Below are positions 46,101 through 56,734 of a stretch of DNA of 64,000 bases, piece after piece. Made by a program: the position numbers and the translations under genes. The stretch lies in assembly GCA_942159475.1 (NCBI GenBank), contig OW804096.1, positions 107,420,194 to 107,484,193 on the forward strand, written 5' to 3'. How positions within the stretch are numbered: the stretch's first letter is position 1; each line of letters opens with the position of its first letter. A model generated the notes under the pieces. That model was not told the origin of the DNA. It saw only the letters and a program-made list of their open reading frames with translations, and ran no database searches. Source of the DNA: Sthenelais limicola. Lineage: Eukaryota > Annelida > Polychaeta > Phyllodocida > Sigalionidae.

Positions 46101-48445
46101 AATAATCATGCCATAAAAATAGCTTCACAATGGCTTCACACCTCCATGCCTGTATCAAATATTTGTGACTGTAATGATCCCGTCCAATCGTTTAAAACAT
46201 CTCCCGGTATAACCAATTTTCCGCCTAAAAAGCATGTTCGTCATGGAGTTGATCATAAACGATGTATAGGAAAAATCAAACAGTCCACAAGCGAGATACC
46301 ACAAGTCAAAAATAAGTTTCGGGAACACAAAGAAAGGAGAGTAGAAAGTATTACCTCTTATTGTGCGCCGAATAGAAGCCTCGAATTTAGATTCACTACA
46401 CATTTATAACAGAGTTATACATTAATGATATGAGATTTTCTAACCCTTGTGAGTTTATTGAATGTATCACAGCTCTGAAGCGCTAACTCGCGAGTTGGTA
46501 CCAATACAATGGCATGGGCACCGTCGCCACGGTTGATTTTGGGACTGATCGCTCGTAACTTCTCCACCACAGGAACGGCGTATGCTAGAGTTTTTCCTGG
46601 GGGGAAAGAACATGAAATCATAAAATGGCTGTGGAAAATGACAATGATGCTACCATGACCAACAGTATGTTATTGCTTTAAGACAGAATGCCATACAAGA
46701 TGGCAATAGAAAGATATAAACATTACGACAACTAACCAGTATCATACGAGTTGGTTACTTGCTTATTTGTTATCAGAAAACGAATCCTAGTACCGGAAAC
46801 CTATCCTAGTACAGGTTTTATCGAGTACCGTAAGAAAAATAATAATTTTGAAAAGGGTGAACACGCGAACAAACTTTACTAGAATTTTATTCACAAAGTT
46901 TTATTCTAGACCTACCTGATCCTGTTTGGGACTTTACAAGAACATCATGACCTTGTAGTACATGAGGTATTGTCGCCTTTTGAACTTCGGTCATAGATTT
47001 ATAACCTAATTTTTCTTCAAGGTTTGATACCTGGAAAAGTAAATTGAAAATGCATGATGAGGAATAAATCGCGTTGCAGCGTAACAAAATCTACAGCCAA
47101 CAAACACCATCCAGAAAATTGGATAAAAAAAAGTCGGATCCAGTAATATCCTCTTAACCAGACTATAGTCAGACATACAATATATAAATATGAAATATAC
47201 TTGATGTTTATAATCAATATTATATTGTTATACGTGGTGTAACACTATATTGAAGAGGAAGAAATATCTTGGGTATTGCAGATATATTTATTCCTGTTGG
47301 ATGGTAAATAAATGTGGACATAGCAAAATATCTAACCATGAATGTGTGTAAATCCAAATCATGAAAACCACCAGTGGCAAACACAGTTTCAGCAATCTGC
47401 TCGACAGGGGCGCTGAAATGAGAACCTCTGGGTGAGCTATTGCCTAATTGGGAATATTTCAAGTGAGTGACATTTCTAGCGATAATAAAACTTCATCTAA
47501 TTTTTACTGTTGGTTTACAGTTTAGAATGGTTTACAGAAGACAGATGACCGATCTAAAACAAGGACTCATTCCTTGTCTCGTATAAGGAATCCACCCCTG
47601 AAGCAGAACCTACACGCGTTGGAGCTACTTTTGATACGGTACCGTACTATACTATGGCTATATACAGCGCCGATTAGATTGTAGCCTACACCTTGTCGAC
47701 TCATTTTAGATAATGACATTAATGTGACTAAAAATATCACTGTCATACTATAACGAACTTTGAATTTTACCTTGCTATTTTCGGTATATCTGGATTCTTT
47801 GTAAACAATGCCGAAAACTTGGATACTGTTTGTTTGGTGGGTTGCTTTCCTGGACTTTGTTTGGTATCTTTTCGGTAGCTTTCTATATTTTGGCCTCGTC
47901 GATCATCTGTTGTAGCTAACTCAACAGTGGTTTCTGTGGATTGACTTATCGTGTCGGAGGACTCGGATTTTGAAGAAAGCCATGTCTTTTTCCTTTTAAG
48001 GTCCATCTGTAGAAATAAAACATGTTACAAGATATTATTTTCAAATTAAAATATTCAGATTTAAAAGATGTTAACTATGTCTAACCAAATGATACAAGTC
48101 ATCATCATGTATTATTCCTCATCATGTGATTAATATGAAGCAGAAGTTATAGGACATGTCATGATAGGCCTCGCTGGGAGTGCGAGGCGATTACATAGGC
48201 TAGGTTCGGCCGTACGGTACCGTACCTCTCTCTGTGTCTGTGACCCCCCCTTTAGCCTTACTAAGTTACTAGTGGCTTACCACCTTATAATAATAATACG
48301 GGTAGGCCTACTGCATACGATTTCTAAAGCTACGGTAACTTACCCGTTCACGCTTGGTGAACTGGAAACGTTTTTTCTTTTGGTCAGCATTATACGTTCC
48401 TCCATAATTCAGATTTAACTGGAAATTATCGTCAGGCTCTGCCAT
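37136..48445 (-). CDS. DDX31: ATP-dependent RNA helicase DDX31 (15 coding exons, 735 aa)
   Basis: Exons in order: 48445-48344, 48006-47771, 47412-47337, 47030-46916, 46596-46445, 42548-42364, 42144-42035, 41851-41580, 41065-40895, 40716-40657, 40045-39855, 39016-38935, 38580-38478, 38226-38037 and 37298-37136. All introns are GT-AG; 2208 nt, in frame. Motifs: TGSGKT (about 174-179, split by an intron), PTRELA (about 210), PGR (261-263), DEAD (285-288), SAT (320-322), ARGLDLP (about 497) and HRSGRTAR (522-529). The C-terminal [12 protein letters not shown] block is typical of the DDX31/Dbp7 family. These helicases act in the nucleolus in assembly of the large ribosomal subunit. An Asp/Glu run (about 448-461) sits in the second RecA domain, and the tail is Lys-rich. 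Length is close to yeast Dbp7 and shorter than human DDX31. Introns carry several repeats. Confidence 0.94.
39258..39331 (-). repeat. tRNA-derived SINE head or tRNA pseudogene (DDX31 intron 11)
   Basis: The minus strand shows TAGCCTAGTGGTTAAAGC (A-box region) and GAGTTTGAGTCCC (B-box region) about 35 bp apart. Acceptor pairing is poor, so it is not a functional tRNA. Confidence 0.5.
39568..39842 (+). repeat. Dispersed repeat with TATA-like box, copy 2 (DDX31 intron 11)
   Basis: Inverted partner of 14442-14715. It contains CTATAAATAGTG near 39617. Its right edge lies about 12 bp from the 3' end of DDX31 exon 11, whose donor is at 39849-39854 on the minus strand. Since the element is only intronic and the donor is intact, splicing is probably preserved. 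Confidence 0.75.
41096..41330 (-). mobile_element. LINE 3' end with (TATCT)n-type tail (DDX31 intron 8)
   Basis: The plus-strand TAAGATAAGATAAGATACTA is, on the minus strand, a short tandem tail after AATAAAGTAGTATCTTATCT, the form of many CR1/L2-like LINE tails. A 66-codon minus-strand frame upstream is unassigned. Confidence 0.4.
42690..43725 (+). repeat. Locally duplicated unit with hairpin element (DDX31 intron 5)
   Basis: About 43.02-43.26 kb and 43.47-43.71 kb are direct copies sharing TTTTGAAGCTTTATATTTA, CTTGTTGTATGCGCCAAGGG and GCACAGGGGTGTAATAAAT. Between them is the hairpin at 43250-43430. The second copy has an extra repeat of the ATGCACCAAGGGTGGCATAA segment. The GT-rich run GGGGTGGGGTGGGGTGG lies near 42700. 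Confidence 0.75.
43250..43430. mobile_element. 181-bp near-perfect hairpin MITE
   Basis: GGGGTGTAATAAATATA at the left is matched by TATATTTATTACACCCC at the right. Pairing continues inward through GTTCAGTCTGTCCAAGG / CCTTGGACAGACTGAAC and AGACCGAGGG... to a GC-rich centre. The whole unit can fold into one long hairpin. Confidence 0.75.
43740..46440 (-). other. Rest of DDX31 intron 5
   Basis: Intronic DNA between exons 5 and 6. A 26-bp tandem word (ATTTATTTGTTACCAATCCT...) lies near 43793. Two non-helicase open frames are present: 44940-45338 on minus (listed separately) and 46146-46409 on plus, 87 codons, basic and unrecognised. Confidence 0.5.
44940..45338 (-). other. Unrecognised 132-codon open frame inside DDX31 intron 5
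   Basis: The frame includes [40 protein letters not shown] and [17 protein letters not shown]. Its base composition is richer in G+C than the surrounding intron. It is in the DDX31 strand but is not needed for, or in frame with, the helicase model. It could be a fragment of a mobile-element protein or retrocopy; no family is recognised. Confidence 0.25.
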
Positions 48446-48469
48446 CACGGGTTTATGTCCCTACTTTGT

Positions 48470-48483
48470 GTTTCCGGAAGCAC
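48470..48483. promoter_or_regulatory. ETS-type site upstream of DDX31
   Basis: TTTCCGGAAGCAC contains the palindromic TTCCGGAA core recognised by ETS/GABP factors, about 26 bp before the DDX31 ATG. Such sites are common at housekeeping promoters. Confidence 0.45.
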
Positions 48484-48594
48484 ATGTGCTTGGTTTGTAG
48501 TGACGAAACACAGATCTCACACCGATGCAACGCTTCGATTTACTACCTTCATCCTCCAGTCTCCCTGCACGTAGCAGGCCAAATCAGGTTTAGT

Positions 48595-48825
48595 CCATAC
48601 AGGTTTCGGGAACCGGGATTGGGGCCTATTTTAGGTCGGGATTCGGGATTTAAAAGGGCCTACAGGATTCGGGAAAGGGGTTCAAATCCAGATTTAATTT
48701 TTCCAGGTAGGGGTTGCAAATAGAAAAACGGGATTGCAAATTGAAAACCTACGGGATTCGGGAAATGGAGCTTATAAAAAATGGGAAACGGGATTCAAGA
48801 GGGGGTCTTCCCTACCCTGTCCATA
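48595..48825 (+). repeat. Degenerate ACGGGATTCGGGA-type repeat
   Basis: About seven GGGATT or GGATTCGGGA words within 230 bp, with irregular spacing, mixed with AAACGGGATT forms. There is no coding content. Confidence 0.6.
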
Positions 48826-48829
48826 GCCT

Positions 48830-49380
48830 ACCCGGACCCACACGCACCCTGGGATAGTGGGTCTAATGGTTTAATTTTTGGCGTCCAGTGGGGTGAAAAA
48901 TGGTCATTTTTCAAACATAAATTGGTACCGGTAATGTTATTTCTGGATATTAACTGAGCTATAGGAGACGGGCCAAATTAAGCCCAAAGTAAGTAGGCCT
49001 ATGCCACATGCGTATGCCATGTGATTTATTCAAATCTTTGCTAATTTTACTAAATAAGTCTATTCATATCTTGATTTCGTTTTCATAATATGATAAGCAT
49101 ACGGTATATCATTGTCTTAGTGTCACAAATATTTTGATTAATTTGATTTAATTTGTATTCAAAATGAGGGTGTTTCCTTGTGGAAATCATTGTATTCTAA
49201 GTACGGTATATGTTACATAGGCTAGTTGTGATTAACTTTACCATATAAATGACTAATGATTATTGCCCTCCTTTATTTTGTAGTTGAGTGTGTCTGACAT
49301 ATATTGTCAAATTTGACCAGAAATTGGTAGAGTTTTTGAATACGGTAAAATAGTATATGATCCCCGCGTACTTTATAAGC
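48830..49380. other. Intergenic, AT-rich
   Basis: No gene. Weak variants of the GCATAC/GTATGC word occur near 49010 and 49097. Confidence 0.4.
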
Positions 49381-49392
49381 TCCTAGCCTAAG

Positions 49393-50610
49393 GCATACGC
49401 ACGGTATATTGCACATGAAAAACACCGAGGATGAACTCTTTAATTCAATTAAACAGCAGTTGATTTCTTTTAGATAAGTGTATTATTCTATGAATAACGA
49501 TTTTAGTATCACCCTATATCTGATACCATTTTCGGTTGAATACTAGATAATTATGTCCAATGGAGATTTCTCTTTTATTCTAGGCATGCGCACGGTATGC
49601 ATATTCAGGCACATGCATGGGATGGGTATTTTGCCCGGTATTTTGGTTGGAAACATGTGTGAAGCATAATCAGAAGAGTCCTATTTGAACTTGGCACTTT
49701 CATGAAACAATTTAGATCGGCTCATTGCATGTGTGGTTTTAATAAAAGTAAATTCTGAATAATTATGGCATTAAAGAGGACGTGCCTTGAGTATGCCACT
49801 CTATACAGGTTTTATACAATGTATTCTACAAAACATACAATAGCAAATCAGTGCATGCTCTTAAAATGGCCTGAATGTGATAAAAAGTAATTTGATACTC
49901 AAGAATATTTGATAGGATTTTGTTCAATAGCATTTGTATTGCCCTGGGGCATCTTAATGATAACCTCTTCTAGGCTAAGGTATATTATAAAATGGGTGAC
50001 ATTAGATAGTAAAAAAGGCCACTTATAGAAGTTCTGATTGTCTTTAGTTAAAGCGGCTAGGACGTCTTAACATTTATGTCTATTTTTTACTAATATTATA
50101 AAGTCCAATTGCCTTATATCTCCCAATTCTCTTATAATGGCATACGCACGGTATATGCATACTCATGGCATGTTTCTGATAATCTTGGTAATCATTTTAA
50201 ATATGTTTTGGCAACATAAATGGGAGATACCTTGTTTATTACCTTGAATAAGGGTCCAACTTATGTATACATGTTTAAAGTTAAATATGTTAATTTGCTG
50301 AGATATGGATGTATACAGTGCATACGCATGGTATGCAGAAAAGTTTACTACAGGGTATGTGTCTTTACTATTTCATTAGTAAGTACAAAGTGGTGGCAAA
50401 TTGATAAATTTCCTGGTTTCATTTAAAACTAGAGTAGTTTGTCTATCATATTAATACATATATTCGCCTAAACAACCTTTGTTATTTATAGGTTTCAAAT
50501 AATTTCCGCCTTAGTGGTTTTACCCATTTGGGGAGAACAATTTTTTTTAACCTTTGTTATTTAAATAAGATTGGGGACACAATGACTAGGCATACGCATG
50601 GTATGCCTAG
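49393..50610. repeat. Cluster of five GCATAC-N5-GTATGC dyads
   Basis: GCATACGCAYGGTATRY-type words lie at 49393-49409, 49584-49600, 50140-50156, 50320-50336 and 50590-50606. Arms are inverted (GCATAC/GTATGC) around GCATG or GCACG. The last copy extends to 10-bp arms (CTAGGCATAC/GTATGCCTAG). The sequence between copies is unrelated AT-rich DNA, so the words are conserved or seeded, not a simple tandem array. Confidence 0.7.
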
Positions 50611-52385
50611 GGTTGACTATTGCATACCTATAAAAAATATACATAAAATATTCAAATAGAAACCCTAAAACATCATATTATAATAAGTAAAAATATTTTG
50701 TCTACATAATTATTACAAATCTGCTCTACATATATTATGTTCCTTCTACATGTCAAATGGACATTTTTTTGTACCTTGTTGTAAAAATGGCCTATTTTAG
50801 GAGGTTTTTTAAAGCTGGAAATGTTAATATTAATTTTAGACCCTCAAAAGTAGGGTTCGGATTGTGGCATTTTTCATGGCGGATTCAGTGAATCTAAAAA
50901 AAAATGTCTAAAGTCAATATTCCTGATGATATCAAACAAAAACCTTATGGACGCCAAACAAATAGAATTGACCATATGCTGTTATGTCGTCCCGTATGAA
51001 ATTCATGTTAAAATTTGCAGACATACACGTATATATTTTTTAAGCATTCAATGAGCAGAATTCAAAAATCAATGTCTGCAATTGCTTAAATTTCGGTCTG
51101 TGAAGGGATTATTGGTTAAATGGTATGGTGCATTTCGCTGACTTCTGAACCTCTCATCTGTGTGAAGAACTAACTCAGACTAACACTTATAAATATTTGT
51201 TTTGCCCGCAATTGTATTTTATACCGGTACTCTGATCTTCGTGAACATTAGGACTACTCAGGGAAAACTTGTGTAGTCCCTACACAAAAGACCAACACGT
51301 CTCATTTTAAACGGTAAAAACCGAAATAGTCCAAATCACAAATTATAACTTCCACTCTCCTTGGCTTTAGGCCCTACACATTACCCAGTACTTCTATTTT
51401 AAGTTTGATATTTTTATTTTTCTAAAATGTTTGTATATCCTACGCCTCAAGGTGTTAGATTGCCTATACCCAAAAATGAGAAAATCCCTACAAGGAAATC
51501 TTGTGAATAGGCTAAAACACTTTGAAAAATATCAACTTTGCGACTTGTGACTCATTTTACATAGTGTGGCTCTACCTGGTGTTTATAACAAAAACTGAAC
51601 AGTGTTAGGTACGTCATTTGTCGTACCAACAGAAGGGGGCAGCACACTCGTGGGGTAGTAGTATAAGGAATTGGGCACAGAGCCAACACGGTGGAAGGGA
51701 GGGGTCTACATACCTGTACATGTATTAAAGGATTAACACTCCGCCTGGAGCATGGAGGACTCCGCCTCCAGTCTCATTAATAACCTATATATAAGCGCAG
51801 TGTCCCAAATAAAACATAGAACTGCTGTTTGCCATCTCCACGTTCGTCCTTGGCCCTCGGACTCGCGGCTTGTTCTGCCCACTTTTGCAAATACCTCATC
51901 GTTGACTCACTCTCCTTCAGACTCGGATAATCCTGGCCAGTGGAAAGTTTGCCACCGGCACGCAACAACAATATCCAACAGAAACACTGGTTTCTAGAAA
52001 GCCATTATATATATAAAACATAGGGTCAGTGAGGACATAAATAAGTATAGGAATGACCACGTCTCACACACACTTGATATCAGTGATATTGTGATATCAG
52101 TGTCAGTGATACTTGATATCATGATATGAGTGATATGTTGGAGGGAGCTTGAGAAGTACACAGATAACGTAACAAGGAATGGCCATGAACCCCAGCGAAG
52201 CCAAGGTTTATTTTTACCCTATACATTCTAAATATATAAGCAAAATACATGTCAATAAAATACATACAGACATACATAGACAACAAAATATACATGAACA
52301 GAATTTTTCCTGGAAATTGAAGAAAAATGTTTTAAGAAAAAAATTCTCGTGGAAGCACCTCTATATGCGTCGAGCGATGGAGGGA
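50611..52385. other. Intergenic, no gene recognised
   Basis: AT-rich to about 51.6 kb. It contains duplicated CTCCGCCT words (51.74-51.77 kb) and a degenerate TGATATCA-type stretch (52.07-52.14 kb). The open frame at 51752-51997 is unassigned. Confidence 0.4.
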
Positions 52386-52890
52386 AAGTGAGGGTTCCTC
52401 CAGGTGGAACGACTAAAATGTAATAAATATTTGGCTGACATTCAAATCAAAACAAAAGATACATTCGATTTTTGCTCTGAAAAAGATGACATAGTACATT
52501 TCTTGGTAACCTATGACAAAACCAAGCTTATGTGGGTAAAATTGTTAGAGTGGATATACGAAGGTGGTCACCTAAACTCAGACAACAAGGGTGAAAAAAT
52601 ATTCCACAAAAAAATCAAAAGTTTTAGAAATAAACCCAGTGGACATAGTGTTCGGCATTGCCTTGAGAAAACTCACATGTTATAAACTGGATATTATTTA
52701 ACTTTTTGTATAGGCAAAAACTATTTGGGAATGGAGTATTAAAGCAATTATTATTAATGTACGAATTTAGAACAAGATGTACAGTGGTCATTTATTCCCA
52801 CACATTCCACACGCTTAAAAAAGAAGAGAAAATAATATGGCGAAGGCTTAAGGCCCATATCGAGGAGCAAATAGAATATTTAGAATGAAA
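52386..52890 (+). pseudogene. LINE ORF2 C-terminal fragment (L1/Tx1-type)
   Basis: Two adjacent open frames (52404-52685 and 52706-52888) resemble the C-terminus of the LINE at 62.1-64.0 kb: a C...D-D-x-x-HFL...LW/MWxxLLEWIY block, later YRQKLF, and a terminal WRR...I.EYL. The first Cys pair of the zinc-binding motif is decayed and the two frames are separated by a frame change. Only this 3' fragment was inserted, as is usual for 5'-truncated LINEs. Confidence 0.65.
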
Positions 52891-53211
52891 TAAAAAGACC
52901 CAAAATGCTCAAAAAAATGTCCCAATGTCATTCCTACATATAATCGCACTAATTGTTGATCTTCCTTTCCAGCTTTACCAACAGGTAACGACAAAAACCC
53001 TAGCATTGTAAGAGCCTAGACGACTGGTTAGAGAAAATAAAGATTTTTAAAAAACAAAAAAAGAAGAGTGTGAGTTGGCTTTTGTTGTAGTTAACATAGG
53101 TATGTGACACATAGTGAATTTGGAGATGAGAGACGTATACCTAATTGTAACAGTGGAGACCGAAAAGATTTTAGAGAGACCACAACAAATTCTGGGTTCC
53201 CTGTGGTCCAG

Positions 53212-53801
53212 TGTAAAGAATTGCATTCTTTTGGGTTGGTCTACCGACCCCATTAAGCCGCCCTCCTCCCATACCCCCCGGCTTGGATCTCGGACGCCAC
53301 CCTTGGTCTGGTTGGGAGGGGGGGGGGGGGGGGGAGGAGGGAGAATGCTGGACACTGTTGTGTGTATACTTGTTGTCCTAGTAACCTGCCCAATCTGACC
53401 ATTGTTCCTGGCGCTAATCTAATCAGTGGGAGGGGGGAAGGGAATGGAGGGAGGGGGAGGGAACCTGTTGCATGGAACTTGGGTAAGGGGGAGGGAGGGG
53501 GGGCTGAGGTCAAGGATCATCTATCACATGGAGAATGGCAGGTGTTAGCATGGAGGAGAGCAGGTCAGTCGGTCCACGTGATGGAGGAATACCTCTCAGC
53601 CAATTAGAGGGGGACAATGCCAGGAAATATTTCTAGGAATCCTTTGTCTGAAATGAATTAATTATCATGTGCTAGTATAAATAAAGGTGAAGCCAAGCTA
53701 TAGACAGACCTCGCTGCCTGGCTGATTGACGACCACCTTCCGACTTCTGCTTTACTTCATACAACACCAAATCTATGGGCAAATGCTCTTAGATTCTTAC
53801 A
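53212..53801 (+). repeat. 5' LTR
   Basis: Begins TGTAAAGAATTGCATTC and ends TTCTTACA. Contains a G-run (about 53319-53333), purine-rich stretches and a TATAAATAAA box at 53676-53685. The first 170 bp match the 3' LTR at 59162-59319. Confidence 0.75.
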
Positions 53802-53815
53802 CTGGCGAACAAACA
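53802..53815 (+). other. Primer-binding-site candidate
   Basis: CTGGCGAACAAAC follows the LTR directly. A nearly identical sequence follows the short LTR at 19.88 kb. The matching tRNA was not identified. Confidence 0.45.
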
Positions 53816-54135
53816 AAGAGACAAAGTTGCTAAATAGCAACAACTCCAATCCTCTGAGGGAAGTGAGACATAGCCTAGGCAAGGCTGGAAGAGTAGGTGA
53901 GTGGAACTTTAAAACTCTGTTCGAGCTTATAAAATTGTATTGTGGGGTGGATCTGGGACCGCTTTGTAGGATTGGGAGAATGATCACACTCAAACACTCA
54001 TAATACAAGGAGAGTGGGGGAGTAATGTTCGGGCTAAATATTGCTAGGTTCCAGTCTTGTGGCTATAACTCTGTACCCTACACTATCTAGTTATATATTT
54101 TTTTTTATCTTCTCTCTCTCATCAAAGTGTAAAAC

Positions 54136-55207
54136 ATGGCGGAAATCAATTGGAATCTCAATGCCGCGGACTTGGCAGCCCTTGACGAGGGTCAAAGGAG
54201 GGCCAGGTTTGCAGCTATTAAAGAAGTTAGAAGGCGCATGGAACGCCATGGCGCAATGTTGGGTACCAATGATGGTTCAAATAAGGACACTTTGAGGGAG
54301 TGGCTAGATGGTATAGGTAGGGTAAAAGACTATTGTGCAGCTAATGATACGCTCACTTTAGAGCTTTTGGGAACGCTTGCCAGCAGGCCTCTAGCAAGAT
54401 GTGTGGCAGGGTTTCTGCAGGTACTGGCCAATAGGACTTGGGATCTGGCGAGAGCTGAAATTCCGCCTCTTCATGAATGAAGAGGAGGAACAGCAGCTTC
54501 AGGCAAGACTCACCGACCTCTATCAGCTTCCATATGAAGACACAAAACAATATGGCCACAAATTCCAGCTAGCCTCTCAAAGGGCTTATAGCGTTGATAA
54601 TCTCAATCATGCAATTGTCCAAGAGACGCTAGTTAGAAACTTTGTAATAGGACTCAGGGATGAGCAGATACATCATGACGTATTCGCTGCTCGCCCTGAT
54701 ACCCTAGCTGAGGCAATAAGACAAGCCTCACACTTTTGCTCTGGCAGGTCAGCCCGCCAGAGGGGAAAGGAAGGATGAACCAATGGAAATTGGGGCTATC
54801 CTACCTATAGCAGAATGGCACCTCCCAAGCCAAACCCTACTGATGCTTCAGAATGGTAACTTATTGCTGACTTAGAGCCAAAGGTAAATTATCTGACAAA
54901 ATTAGTAGAAAAGATGGAGACTGGAAAAACATCCAACCCCACAATGATCGTTCCCCAATCAGGTACAGCACCCCAGTACCACTTTCAGACACCCATGTTG
55001 CCTATGTATCCACCTTATTTCAACACGTCCTACCCCCCACCACCGATTGCCAGTTCTCAGGTAGTAAATAACCCAGGGAAAGGGAAGGGGAAGGGGAAGG
55101 GAAATGATAAAGCAGGACCTGAAGAAAATAAACAGGGAGGAGGGAAAAGGTTTAGGGGTAAAAAGGGTGGGGAGGAGGGGCATTTTGCAAGAGAATGTTC
55201 CCACTGA
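54136..55207 (+). pseudogene. gag, broken
   Basis: Gag-like coding begins at ATG 54136 (MAEINWNLNAADL), changes frame near 54430 into a frame reading WRELKFRLFMNEEEEQQL...TKQYGHKFQLASQRAY...RNFVIGLRDEQI, which is the conserved Ty3 gag capsid pattern. It stops at 54778. A third part (54914-55207) is Pro-rich, then Lys/Gly-rich, and ends GEEGHFARECSH, the second half of a CCHC zinc knuckle whose first two Cys are missing. Confidence 0.7.
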
Positions 55208-55830
55208 TATTTTTTTAAAATTTTTTTTATTGATGTTATTTATACTGGGAACACATTTCCCGCAACAGCAGGATGTTCTAATGGGCCCAGGATGCACAAA
55301 AAGATCCACCCATAATTGTAGAAAAGCATGAAGAATACTCTATTAAGCTACATTAAGCTAGGGACAATCACTTACAGCAGTGTGGCCCTGCTTCACATGT
55401 TTAAAGAAATAACAACAATTGACAAGAATTAGGATATGCAATATGGAGGAATACATTATAATTCAAATTCCAAATCACGGGGAATAATCACTATAGAGTG
55501 TGGTCCCATAAGATATTGACTTTAGGATTGAACACCAGCAGATAAGTAGAATGTCATAACAGGTCATAATAAAGCACAGGAGATATACTCAGGTGGAAAA
55601 TGTGGGGTAGAAAATCAGAAAGTAATCAAGATGGTCCAGCCAATAATCATGTTTAATCCTTAAGTGTAGACATTAGCCATTTATGTTGGAGGGATTTGAA
55701 TGTCTCGATAGTTGCAATGCACATGTATAAGCTGCGGAAGTGGTGGCCATACAGATGGCCTCTACTGTTAGCAAGCCTAGTAAAACTAATAACCAGGGGG
55801 AATAGGAGGGCCAGATAAGAGATTCTGTCT
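55208..55830 (+). other. Non-coding gap between gag and protease
   Basis: About 620 bp with stops in all frames and AT-rich sequence. Ty3 elements usually have gag and protease adjacent. It may be an insertion or decayed pol sequence. Confidence 0.45.
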
Positions 55831-55847
55831 CTCCATCTCAGTGGCAG

Positions 55848-56160
55848 GGATGGAGATGCGAGCACTCATTGATACCGGCGCGTCTAGAAGTTTAATGCGG
55901 GAGGATGTATGGAGGGCCTTTTGTAAAACCCATCACAGGCCTCTCGTATTGACAAAGGGGGAAGCCCTTAAATCACTCTGGTCATGATCTCAAAACTGAA
56001 GGGCAGGCGATAGTTAATTTGGGGGTAGCTCATTTCCAGTTTATATTGTAAAAAGACTGCACCATGAATTGCTTCTTGGGGATGATGCCTTATTTATATT
56101 AGATGCTCACATCAGTTTCAGAAAAAGAAAGGTAATTTTGGAAGGAAGGCAGAAGGCAAG
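55848..56160 (+). pseudogene. Retroviral-type aspartic protease fragment
   Basis: ALIDTGASRSLM is encoded from about 55862, with DTGA at 55871-55882, the catalytic loop of retroelement proteases. The frame changes shortly after; ELLLGDDALF...DAHI near 56070-56110 fits the flap-to-C-terminal region of Ty3 proteases. Confidence 0.65.
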
Positions 56161-56162
56161 CA

Positions 56163-56690
56163 GTGGGTAGTGAGGATCAAGAATTTGCCTTTATCCACAC
56201 AGAGGCAGAAGCATGGGAAGAAAGATACCCAGCTGTTTTTGGCAAAGGGAAGCAGGGTAAATTAGGAACTTTTAATGATATGAAAATGCACATAGACACT
56301 GGAAATGCACGCCCAATTAATCAACGCCCCTATCTTTGCCCCTGGCCAAGAGAAAGTTAGTTGATAAAGAATTAGATGAAATGCTGGTCCTCAGCCCCCC
56401 CCCCCTCCCTCCCATGGAGCTGGAACCCAGCAGTTCAGCATGGGGGAGTCCGCTATTGTTCTATTGTTAGTTCCAAAGAAAAATGGGAGTAATAGGCCTT
56501 GCGTTGATTTTAGAAGACTCAACTCTGTTAGTAAAAAGGACGCTCACCCACTTCCTAACATTCAGGACATCTTTGATAGTTTGGCAGGATCAACTGTCTT
56601 CTCCACCATCGACCTAAAAAGTGGCTACTGGCAAGTAGAGATGGACCCAGATAGTATTGAAAAGACAGCATTTGTGTGCCATAGGAGCAC
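56163..56690 (+). pseudogene. Reverse transcriptase, N-terminal half only
   Basis: Two frames split by a C-run insertion (about 56394-56412). The first has HIDTGNARPINQRPYLCPW; the second VPKKNGSNRPCVDFRRLN, HPLPNIQDIFDSLAG and FSTIDLKSGYWQVEM. These are RT fingers and palm motifs up to block A (the first catalytic Asp). The reading ends at about 56690, before the YxDD block. Confidence 0.85.
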
Positions 56691-56734
56691 ATGGAGTTCC
56701 TCCAGGCTGAGATCTCCACCAGAAACCAGCCTAC

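Noticed and set aside
52070..52140. TGATATCA words as a possible CRISPR or satellite array
   Set aside because: Spacing is irregular, there are only a few units, and the genome is animal.
53319..53333. G-run in the LTR and other homopolymers (6.6 kb, 12.79 kb, 56.4 kb) as special structures
   Set aside because: Simple homopolymers are common in this genome and their lengths are unreliable in assemblies.
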